From: Planctomycetota bacterium
Lineage (GTDB): Bacteria > Planctomycetota > Planctomycetia > JALXBF01
DNA: 49,275 nucleotides
NCBI GenBank assembly: GCA_026991575.1
Contig: JALXBF010000122.1
Coordinates: 1-49,275, forward strand
Direction of reading: 5' to 3'
The translations under genes were made by a program, and so were the position numbers. Below are positions 34,064 to 41,811 of the stretch, in pieces (position 1 is the stretch's first letter; every line of letters starts with the position of its first letter). The notes under the pieces are model-generated. The model worked only from the letters and a program-made list of their open reading frames with translations, was not told the DNA's origin and made no database searches.

Positions 34064-34430
34064 CGGTTGCCTCCTCTGGGAACCAAGCCACGACGCCGTC
34101 CGGTCGCACGTTCCGTCCTCCCCCAGCTACTACTATCTTCGCCGCGTGGCCCCGGCGGGGCAAGCGGGGCGAAATGGCCCGTGAGGCGGGCAGAAACCGG
34201 GTTTTTGACGCAATCCAGTGCCCTAGATGGACTTAGGAAAAATCGGCCCACGGTTGACGGCACGGCGACGGTCGGAGACAATGGCACAAGAGTGTGTGGA
34301 CCGTGTGGAACCAGTGGAGCGGGCGGTACCGCGTTTTTCGGGGTTGATGCAAGGCTCAACCGAACCGTGCCGTGCCGTCGAACCTGAAGGCCTGCAAACG
34401 AGAGCCTAGGAGGTACGCAGCGAACGAGGC
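34064..34430. other. intergenic region, no gene seen
   Basis: I see no coding frame or RNA gene in these 367 bases between the XRE gene and the histone H1-like gene. The promoter of the XRE gene is not obvious. Confidence 0.35.
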
Positions 34431-34466
34431 AAAGACCGCTATTTTTTCTTGCGGCCAGCGGTCTTT
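34431..34466 (-). terminator. hairpin overlapping the stop codon of the H1-like gene
   Basis: On the minus strand AAAGACCGCT (34466-34457) can pair with AGCGGTCTTT (34440-34431) around a 16-base loop that contains the stop codon. The U-rich part is inside the stem rather than after it, so termination is only a possibility; it may instead protect the 3' end. Confidence 0.3.
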
Positions 34467-34603
34467 TTCTTCTTGGCGGCAGTCTTCTTCTTTTTGGCGG
34501 CTGTCTTTTTCTTCTTTGCAGCCGTCTTCTTCTTGGCTGCCGTCTTCTTCTTGGCCGCTGTCTTCTTCTTCGCAGCGGTCTTCTTCTTCCTAGCCTTGGC
34601 CAT
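34439..34603 (-). CDS. histone H1-like lysine-repeat protein (54 residues)
   Basis: The ATG at 34603 follows a near-perfect Shine-Dalgarno (GGAGGTGA, 34617-34608 region). The product is MAKARKKK followed by six TAAKKK/TAAKKKK repeats and the end TAGRKKK: almost nothing but Lys, Ala and Thr. This matches the AK-rich C-terminal arm of histone H1 and bacterial H1-like proteins that bind and condense DNA non-specifically. There is no globular domain. A strong promoter lies at 34765-34792. The plus strand of this region shows a phenylalanine-rich frame, which is only the complement of the AAG codons. DNA binding is inferred from composition. Confidence 0.85.
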   Translation of the reverse strand: MAKARKKKTAAKKKTAAKKKTAAKKKTAAKKKKTAAKKKKTAAKKKKTAGRKKK

Positions 34604-34764
34604 AGCTCACCTCCTTTCCGGAACCGGTGCCGCCCGCTCCCGTTTTATTGCTGACACCTGGTTCCACCTGTCCCGGTCGCCAACACACGCACACCCGTCA
34701 CCGACTCGTGGCTGTCCACGCTTCTACTTGCCGCCCAACCACTTGAGCAGCTTCTGTCTGTAGG

Positions 34765-34792
34765 AGTATACCAGTTCGTGCGCGGTGGTCAA
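34765..34792 (-). promoter_or_regulatory. promoter of the H1-like gene
   Basis: On the minus strand TTGACC (34792-34787) and TATACT (34770-34765) are separated by 16 bases: one of the best consensus matches in the window. The leader would be about 155 bases. Confidence 0.65.
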
Positions 34793-34821
34793 GTGGAAAA
34801 TTGGCCAGTTGGCAAATGATG

Positions 34822-37800
34822 TCATCGAGCAACGTTGTCCTGCGACACAGGGACCAGGACCACTCCGCGCAGCCTCACCGCCGCGCCATCGCCACGGTGA
34901 CGCACCAGCAGCTCCAGCTGCGCCTGACCCTGCGGCAAACGCACCCGTGCCAGTTCAGCCTGACGAAACAGATCTGGCTCCGCGCCGGTAGCCGGCAGCG
35001 GAAACTCCCAGGCGCCCCCCTCCGGCATCACGCTCACGCGCGCTTGAACCGCAGAGCGCTTGCCGGGCAGACACCAGTCCAGCCAAACGGCATACATTCC
35101 AGCGCGGGGCAGTTCGATCTGCCAGACCAGCTTCCCGACACCGCCGCCGTTAACACGCATGACCGAAGCGCCCCCGCTGCCGCGGGCCGAAGCCACCGAC
35201 AGCGTCGTGGGCTGATTCGTGGCGACCGCCACCACGCGTCTTGCTTCCGGCGCACCGTGAGCCAGGAACGCAGTCAGATCGGCCAGGTCGCGCGGTGACA
35301 GCTGCTCTTCGAACCCTTCCGGCATTAACGATCGGCGCACCACGCGTATCTGATCGATTTCCGTCCGTGCCAGTTGCTGGCGTGTGCCATCGGCCAACGC
35401 CAGCGTGATGGTCTCCGCGGCCTGCTCTACGATCAGCCCCGTGACCACGCGACCGTCGCGTGTCAGGACCGTGACCGGGAAGTAGCGTGGGTCGACGGCA
35501 GCGTTCGGATCGAGCACGGCGGTGAAGATGGTGCGGCGGTCGCGCGCGGTCAGCTCCGCGAGGTTTGGCCCCACATCAGCCCCGCGCGCGCCAAAGCGAT
35601 GGCACGCAGCGCAATGCCGTTCAAACAGTGCCCGGCCGCGTTCCGGGTCGCCTTCCGCCGGTGCGCTGGCCAGGTATCGGGCCACCAGCGGTCGTCGTGT
35701 GCTGGCGACACCGGCGGCAAGCCGCTTGGCCAGCGGCCCGCCGCCGAGTGCCGCAGCTAGCCGCTGCCGGTGCGCGGGGGTGAGATCCGCTACGGCAATG
35801 ACGTCTCGGTCCAGCTGCTCGATCAGCCAGCGTCGGCCCAGCTCTGTCTGCAACCACCGTTCGATCAACTGCACCCGCTCCTCCGGGCCAATTGCATGCC
35901 ATCGCGTCAACACCGCCTGCCACCAGCTCACGCCCTTACTGGCCACAAACGCCACGACACGCCGCCGCAACTCGGCGGTCCGGTGCGGCAACAGCAACTC
36001 AACGGCCAGGGCGCGCAGCTGCCGATCCGCTTGCCCCCCCAACGCCGACAGCGCCGCCAGCGCTGCGAATCGATCCGCCACCCCGAGCCCTTCATCCTGA
36101 GCCCGGCGCTTCAGCTGGTCACGACAGCGAGCAAGCCAGCGAGCAACCGCTCCATCTGCCTCAGCGGCCTGCCGCAGCAGATCCGCCGCCGGCGCGAGTG
36201 CGGTGTCAACGGCGGCTAACCCCTGACTGCGTGCCACGTCGCGCAGCAGAGCAGCTAATGCGTGAGCGGCACCGGGGGGATTGTCGCCTCTGCGCAGTGT
36301 TTTGGCAAGCTCAACGAGCAGCGCTTCGGTGATTCGGTCACGGTGAGCGTTCAGGGCCGCGAGGAACCGAGGGGGGGATTTGAGCCCCCCTGCAAGAGCA
36401 GCCGCCCGGATGTACTGATCCGACCGCGGATCAGCGGCCAGCGCAGCCGCCAGCTCATACCGACGCGCATCGTCGGGCAATCTGCTGATGGCGATCGCCA
36501 GCTGAAAGCGAACCTCGGCCCGCTCATCATCTGCCAGCCGCTCCAGCGCAGCCCGCACGCTCGCGCTCGGTGCGCCATCAGCCACCGCAAGCCGGATCGC
36601 ATTGCGCCGCAGCTCCGGATGCTCGTCGGCCAGTAGCGCCAGGACGAGCTCCTCGTCCAGGGCCGAAGCCCACGCCAGCAGCCACGCGGCCTGCACGCGA
36701 GCGGCCGGCCAAGCGGCCGATCGCACGATCCGCGCCAACCGCCGGTGCGAAACCTGTCGCCGCCCCAGCACCACCTCACGCTGCACCATGTCACGCAACG
36801 TCCCATTGGTTCCCGCCAGCCACTCGGCCAACCGTTCCTCCGACGCACTCGCCAGTTCATACCAGTGCTGCTCGGGACGTTGGCCTGACGGAACCACCCG
36901 GTAGATGCGGCCGCGGTCGGCACCGGCCCGAACGTCCAGCCGACGGAGGATGTGGGGCGGGATCCAGCGCGGATGTTCGATGACGAAGCGGTACATGTCC
37001 ACCACCCAAAGCGCTCCGTCCGGGCCGGTTCGCACCTCCACCGGTCGGCACCACGGATCCTCCGCTGCGAAGAACTCGGGCTGCTCTCCCGCTATGCGCT
37101 CTAGCTCGAACGTCGTCCCCCTGCGGACCAGTTTGCGGTGTACCACCACGTTGTGCACCGGCTCACAAACGAAGACGTCACCGTAAAGCGCTTCGTCCAG
37201 CCATCGGTCGCGGTACACCGTTGGACCACAAGCCGAGGTAACGTAGTTGAGCTGCTGTGGCTGATTGAACCGCTCCATCGGTGGGCTGGCGGGATACAGC
37301 CGCCGCTGCCGGTCGCTGCCTGCCAGCCGGACCGCCACGGGCGGGGCGGCTAGCCCGGGCACCGCCCGCAGCAGCTCCTGCGGAAAGATGTAATGACTCA
37401 GCAGATTGGCATTGGTGGTTCCGAACCAGTTTCCCCAGTCGTCCCGCACGCGCCCCTGCTGACTCAACCCACTGACCGGCTCGAACCGCCAATCACCAGG
37501 CCAGAATCGGAAGTCGCGGCCGTCGATCGAGACAGGGTCGCGCAAAAAGGGGGATCGAATCGTGCCACCGAACAGGCCGTTGGCGCCGTAGATCCAGCCG
37601 TCCAATCCCAGGCGGAGCGAGTTGACACGGGCCTGATAGTTGTGCGTCGCGAACCCGCTGTACAGCTTGCGCACGCGATCGGCTCGTCCGTCGCCGTCGA
37701 GATCTTCTGCGTAGAGGATGTCCGGGGCGGCGCAGACGAACGCGCCACGGCCCCACACAAGCAGCCCGGTGGGAAAGGGAATGCCATCCAGAAAGGTCAC

Positions 37801-39390
37801 AGCCGTCTCGTAAAAACCGTCCCGGTCCCGGTCGTGGAGCACGCGGATCCTGCCTCCCGGTTGCCACGCTTCGTCAACGCCGGTCGGGTAGTCGTACATC
37901 TCAACCACCCACAACGACCCGTCCGGGCCGAAGTCGATGGCCACCGGCGAGCGAATCTGCGGTTCGCTCGCGACCAGCTCCACCTGGAACCCGTCGGGCA
38001 CGTGAATGGTCCGTAGCGTCTGCTCGGGGGTTCGCGGGGGCGGCATTCGCCTGCGGTTCTGCTCACCATAGAACGACGGAGGCACGATGCTGAGCACCCC
38101 GTCGATCAGGATGTCCTCGACCTCCAGGGCGAGCCGCGACGGCTGGGCATAGTAGATCATCGAGCCATCCGCTTCGTAGCCGCCCTCACGTAGCACCCGC
38201 CGTGACGCGATGTAACAGGGTACGTCGTTCGTATAAGCGTGCACCCAGAGCCGCTGGCCGTCCAGCTCACGTCGGAGCCTCAGCGCGTAGTCCACCACGA
38301 CCTCACCCGCCAGGAACACCATGCACAGGTCGTCACCGAACGCCCAACTCTGAATGACATAGTCCAGGGCTTCGGGCAGCTTGCCCTCTTGTTCCAACCG
38401 CGCCAGCAGCAGGCGGGCACGATGGCCTGCCGGTGTCTGGGCCTTTGCCTGCGCGCGCAACTGCTCGGCAGTGGGGATCCGGTCGAATGGCAACCGGATC
38501 GTCTTTATCCGGCAACGCAACGGGCCGCGAACCGGGCGGAACTTCGCAGCAGCCATCAGCCGCGTCACTTCCTCGGCAATCGCACGCCCGTGCCGTTCGG
38601 CCAGCTCGATCGATCCGCGCGGTTTCGGATTGGCGTCCGCGCCGCAACCAATCGACACGAGCACTGGCACACCGTAGCGCCGGTGTAACTGTTCGCGTGC
38701 GACGCCCGCCCAGTCGCCGTGCACCTGCTGGATGGCCCGGGTGGTGGTGCAGTGGCAGGCGTAGGTCAACAGCAGAGCCACGGGTTGCCCGGTCGCGACT
38801 GACACCGCACGCAACAGCGGTAGACTGTGGTCCACCGGTCCTCCCTGGGGCCGCCTGTTCGCCGCGAACGTTACCTGACCAACCGTCCATTCCAGCTTCG
38901 CCGGCTGCCGGGTCGACGCTGCCTGTTCGGCGACCTGCACCAGCCGCCGGGCCACGAACTCGGTGTATCGCTGCACCGCTTCCTGCTCCTGCGGGGCAAA
39001 CGGCCGTCCGAAGATGTTCGGAATGGCGCCGCTGAGGCATGGCGTGGCATGAGAATGGGAACAGCTAACCGCGATACGGGCCGGATCGGTCTGAAGCTTC
39101 CGGGTCAGCTCCGTGCGCACCCGCTGCACCAATGAACCCGGCACGGCGCAGTTATCGACCGTGATAAGCACCGCCGGCTGTCGGGCACCGATGACCAGAG
39201 CGGTGGCGAAGATCCGCTGGGCAACCGAATCAAAGAACGGATTATCCCGGCGAGCGAGATAGCCGTTGAGCGGCACGGGATAAGGGGGGGTGATGTCGAT
39301 CTGGGCGGCGCCAACGTCGAAGACTTCCCGCTCAGAAGCCGCAGCCAACAGCGCTGAAGCACACAGCACCAGCGTGTGCAAACCGCTCAT
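34822..39390 (-). CDS. ceramidase-like / PVC-type dehydrogenase / HEAT / cytochrome c fusion protein
   Basis: This 1522-residue exported protein (signal LHTLVLCASALLAAASE; GGAGCGG upstream of the ATG) has five parts. Residues about 22-440 resemble neutral ceramidase (VGAAQIDITPPYPVPLNGYL; AVSCSHSHATPCLSG). About 460-840 is the planctomycete/verrucomicrobial membrane-bound dehydrogenase propeller (FQVELVASEPQIRSPVAIDF, GPDGSLWVVEMYDYPTG). About 860-1225 is helical HEAT-like repeat. About 1240-1385 is cytochrome c with C1260, C1263 and H1264 (HCAACHRFG) and the family end (VVTGLIVEQAAETITL, DLADLTAFLAHG). The last 130 residues form a strand-rich, carbohydrate-binding-like module. Electron transfer to the haem domain is expected from the family. 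The substrate and the role of the ceramidase-like part are unknown. The gene lies 44 bases after the spermidine-synthase-like gene. Confidence 0.85.
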   Translation of the reverse strand: MSGLHTLVLCASALLAAASEREVFDVGAAQIDITPPYPVPLNGYLARRDNPFFDSVAQRIFATALVIGARQPAVLITVDNCAVPGSLVQRVRTELTRKLQTDPARIAVSCSHSHATPCLSGAIPNIFGRPFAPQEQEAVQRYTEFVARRLVQVAEQAASTRQPAKLEWTVGQVTFAANRRPQGGPVDHSLPLLRAVSVATGQPVALLLTYACHCTTTRAIQQVHGDWAGVAREQLHRRYGVPVLVSIGCGADANPKPRGSIELAERHGRAIAEEVTRLMAAAKFRPVRGPLRCRIKTIRLPFDRIPTAEQLRAQAKAQTPAGHRARLLLARLEQEGKLPEALDYVIQSWAFGDDLCMVFLAGEVVVDYALRLRRELDGQRLWVHAYTNDVPCYIASRRVLREGGYEADGSMIYYAQPSRLALEVEDILIDGVLSIVPPSFYGEQNRRRMPPPRTPEQTLRTIHVPDGFQVELVASEPQIRSPVAIDFGPDGSLWVVEMYDYPTGVDEAWQPGGRIRVLHDRDRDGFYETAVTFLDGIPFPTGLLVWGRGAFVCAAPDILYAEDLDGDGRADRVRKLYSGFATHNYQARVNSLRLGLDGWIYGANGLFGGTIRSPFLRDPVSIDGRDFRFWPGDWRFEPVSGLSQQGRVRDDWGNWFGTTNANLLSHYIFPQELLRAVPGLAAPPVAVRLAGSDRQRRLYPASPPMERFNQPQQLNYVTSACGPTVYRDRWLDEALYGDVFVCEPVHNVVVHRKLVRRGTTFELERIAGEQPEFFAAEDPWCRPVEVRTGPDGALWVVDMYRFVIEHPRWIPPHILRRLDVRAGADRGRIYRVVPSGQRPEQHWYELASASEERLAEWLAGTNGTLRDMVQREVVLGRRQVSHRRLARIVRSAAWPAARVQAAWLLAWASALDEELVLALLADEHPELRRNAIRLAVADGAPSASVRAALERLADDERAEVRFQLAIAISRLPDDARRYELAAALAADPRSDQYIRAAALAGGLKSPPRFLAALNAHRDRITEALLVELAKTLRRGDNPPGAAHALAALLRDVARSQGLAAVDTALAPAADLLRQAAEADGAVARWLARCRDQLKRRAQDEGLGVADRFAALAALSALGGQADRQLRALAVELLLPHRTAELRRRVVAFVASKGVSWWQAVLTRWHAIGPEERVQLIERWLQTELGRRWLIEQLDRDVIAVADLTPAHRQRLAAALGGGPLAKRLAAGVASTRRPLVARYLASAPAEGDPERGRALFERHCAACHRFGARGADVGPNLAELTARDRRTIFTAVLDPNAAVDPRYFPVTVLTRDGRVVTGLIVEQAAETITLALADGTRQQLARTEIDQIRVVRRSLMPEGFEEQLSPRDLADLTAFLAHGAPEARRVVAVATNQPTTLSVASARGSGGASVMRVNGGGVGKLVWQIELPRAGMYAVWLDWCLPGKRSAVQARVSVMPEGGAWEFPLPATGAEPDLFRQAELARVRLPQGQAQLELLVRHRGDGAAVRLRGVVLVPVSQDNVAR

Positions 39391-39434
39391 CGCAACCGCT
39401 CCGATCGTAGGTGGCTTCGCCTGGAGGGGGACTG

Positions 39435-41213
39435 CTAACGCTCAGAAGCTACTGGCGCAAGCAAGTTCTCGACCGGGGCATAGTCGTCGGTCAGCACGAT
39501 GCCGCGGGCGCGGCGGACGGCCAGCTCCAGCAGCCTCGGTGTCAGACGATAGTAGCGGATCGTGCCGTCGGACAGGTCGTCTGCGACGTGCTCGGCATCG
39601 GCGGGCGGAACGTCCGAGAAGTCCAGAGGCCGTTTTGCCATCAGGACCACGAACGTGTCCCGATAGGCGGCCGGCTCAACCGGCTGCGTGGCAAACACCT
39701 CGACAACCGGGAAACAGCGCCTGGCCGTGTTCACCAGCGCGCCAAGAAAACCGGCGTGGTCGAAGTCGTCGATGATGTTCATCAGATACATGCCATCATC
39801 GGTCAGCAGGTCGTGGAGCTGCCTATTGAACTCCAGGGTCGTGAGGTGGTAGGGCACGCTGAGGTCGTTGAACGCGTCCCCGAAGATGCAGTCAAACGGT
39901 GGCCGTCGGCCGCTGCGCACCTCCGCCAACAAACGCCTCACCGTGATTCGCGCATCGCCGTGAATGATCTCGATGCGCGGCTCGTCCTCCAGGAAAAGCG
40001 CCTCACGAGCGGCCTGCGTGACGGCCGGATCGATCTCGGCCACCACAATCGTGCTACCGGGCAAGACCGCGTCGATAAACCGCGGAAACGTGTACGCTCC
40101 CCCGCCCAGGAACAGGCAACGGATCGGTTGCCCCGTTGCAAGAGGCTGCTCGTCCAGGTTGTGCTCACCGTCGAAGAGCTCAAACTCCTCAGGCAACAAG
40201 CCAGCCTTCTTCAGGATAGCCACGTAGGTCTGCTCGTATTCGTACTCCAAGTGCAGAGGATTCGTTGGGTGGATGTAACCGTGGATGAGATGGTCCAGGA
40301 TGAGCGAGCGGAGCGTGCTGCCGGGGGCCTCGAACGGATCCTCCTTGACCTCAATCGTGTAGTACTCGCTTTCGTCGAAGTAAACCACGTTCTCGTCCAA
40401 CCGGGGCCGGACCCCAGCCTGCCGGCCGGCCATCACGGCCCAGCTCAACGACTCCGGTGCCAGCGACAGAAAACAGAGCGCCACAGCCGCTCCGGCCCAG
40501 AGCGCGTTCACCATGCCAGCACTGGTCAAAAGCGTGCCCACGAGCGCAAGCGTGGCAGCCGTCAGTGTTAGCACAGCAAAGCAGCCCAGCTGGGCGATGA
40601 GCACATAGCCGGCTGCGAACGTACCGGCAATGGCACCAAACTGGCCCCAGGCGTAGATGTTTCCGATCGTTGCACCAACCCGTTCACTCTGTTCGAGCGC
40701 CATCTTCGCCACCACCGGCGATATCGTGCCAAGCGCAACGGAAGGGACGAAGAACACGCCGCTAATCACCAGGAACACCTGCAACGGAAACCACCGCAGC
40801 GCACCAGCAAGCCAGCCAAGCAGGGAAAAGCCCTCCAGAGAAGCGGCTAGTTCGGCAAACGTCTCCGTCTTGCCCAGCAGCTCGTTCAGCCATACCGTAG
40901 ACAGCACTGTCACGGACGAAATCAGGAACAGCACCGGCAGCAGTCGCCGCGCGGTGAAGCGGTCCGCCAGCCGGCCGCCGATGTAGTTGCCCAGTCCCAG
41001 TCCCGCCAGGACCACACCGATGACCGAAGTCCACGTGTAGATCGATGAGCCGAGGTGACGTGCCACCAAGCGCGGAGCGACCAGCTCCATCACCATCAAA
41101 CAGAACGCGCTCACGAACACCAGCAGGCACGGCACCAGGCGGACCCACCAACGAACAAGACGAGCATGCGGCGCGGACACGGACGTTGAGCGGGTCGACG
41201 GTGCGTCAGCCAT
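39435..41213 (-). CDS. fused MFS membrane domain / spermidine-synthase-like methyl/aminopropyl-transferase
   Basis: The 592-residue product has a membrane region (about 25-270) with MFS-like helices (FCLMVMELVAPRLVARHLGS; LGLGNYIGGRLADRFTARRL). A soluble C-terminal domain of the spermidine synthase fold follows: IRCLFLGGGAYTFPRFIDAV is the nucleotide-binding loop, VVAEIDPAVTQAARE the acidic loop, and DARITVRRLL and FDCIFGDAFNDLSVPYHLTT carry the expected Asp residues. Fused spermidine-synthase/MFS proteins are widespread in bacteria, and their substrate is not known; polyamine synthesis is only a possibility. The gene is just upstream of the large fusion protein gene on the same strand. Confidence 0.85.
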   Translation of the reverse strand: MADAPSTRSTSVSAPHARLVRWWVRLVPCLLVFVSAFCLMVMELVAPRLVARHLGSSIYTWTSVIGVVLAGLGLGNYIGGRLADRFTARRLLPVLFLISSVTVLSTVWLNELLGKTETFAELAASLEGFSLLGWLAGALRWFPLQVFLVISGVFFVPSVALGTISPVVAKMALEQSERVGATIGNIYAWGQFGAIAGTFAAGYVLIAQLGCFAVLTLTAATLALVGTLLTSAGMVNALWAGAAVALCFLSLAPESLSWAVMAGRQAGVRPRLDENVVYFDESEYYTIEVKEDPFEAPGSTLRSLILDHLIHGYIHPTNPLHLEYEYEQTYVAILKKAGLLPEEFELFDGEHNLDEQPLATGQPIRCLFLGGGAYTFPRFIDAVLPGSTIVVAEIDPAVTQAAREALFLEDEPRIEIIHGDARITVRRLLAEVRSGRRPPFDCIFGDAFNDLSVPYHLTTLEFNRQLHDLLTDDGMYLMNIIDDFDHAGFLGALVNTARRCFPVVEVFATQPVEPAAYRDTFVVLMAKRPLDFSDVPPADAEHVADDLSDGTIRYYRLTPRLLELAVRRARGIVLTDDYAPVENLLAPVASER

Positions 41214-41412
41214 CGGGTGGGTTCCCTGTTGATTCGGCAGCAGCGCCGGGCGGTTTGCCGGAGGATCCCGTCCATTCTAAGCGAACGAACGACGTCCATG
41301 ATCATTGCACCCGTTGCGGCCACCGCACCACGTGGACCGGCAGTTGCGTGCGGTAGAATCGGTCGAGACCCACCAAACTGTGGCTCCTACCTCAAGCGCT
41401 GAGTTGTCCGCG

Positions 41413-41811
41413 ATGCCTGCCGCTACCGCTCATCTGCTTGCGTTCGTGCTCTGTGACAACATCATCGAGGACGTCGAAACGGGCAAGAAGACACTCGTCG
41501 GCTTGTTCGATCTGGTGGTCAGCGTCCAGGCGCCGGCGTACGTGCCGGAGCTAGCCGTGTACATCTGCCTGACCGGGGGACCGGCCCAGTCGCCGACGGC
41601 CGTCAGACTGTACTGCGTCGACCCGGACGGGCACGTGCTTGCGGAAGCCACCGAGCAGGTGGAATTTCGCCACGAGCACTCGATGGCGGAGCTGGTGTTC
41701 AAGTTCCAGGGGTTCGAGTTCCGCAGGCCCGGATGGTACCGGTTCGTGTGCGAATTGAACGGTGAGCCGGTTGCCGAACGCGGCTTTCGCGTCGAGCTGG
41801 AGTCAAGCTAG
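41413..41811 (+). CDS. DUF6941-like small protein
   Basis: The ATG at 41413 gives 132 residues. The sequence HLLAFVLCDNIIEDVETGKK then TLVGLFDLVVSVQAP follows the pattern of DUF6941, a planctomycete-rich family of soluble beta proteins (a 'cd.ii.d..tgk.sliGiFd' start). The later part alternates strands (VRLYCVDPDGHVLAEAT, FQGFEFRRPGWYRFVCEL) and looks like a single Ig-like sandwich. There is no signal peptide. Its function is unknown. Its stop overlaps the dnaE stop by 4 bases on the opposite strand (CTAG), so the two genes converge with no spacer. Confidence 0.7.
   Translation: MPAATAHLLAFVLCDNIIEDVETGKKTLVGLFDLVVSVQAPAYVPELAVYICLTGGPAQSPTAVRLYCVDPDGHVLAEATEQVEFRHEHSMAELVFKFQGFEFRRPGWYRFVCELNGEPVAERGFRVELESS

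Noticed and set aside
34449-34763. Phenylalanine-rich frame that looks like a membrane protein
   Set aside because: It is the complement of AAG-rich codons in the H1-like gene and has no ribosome site.
39411-40571. Long plus-strand open frame of 386 codons
   Set aside because: Antisense shadow of the spermidine-synthase-like gene; the translated residues are disordered and Arg/Gln-rich.
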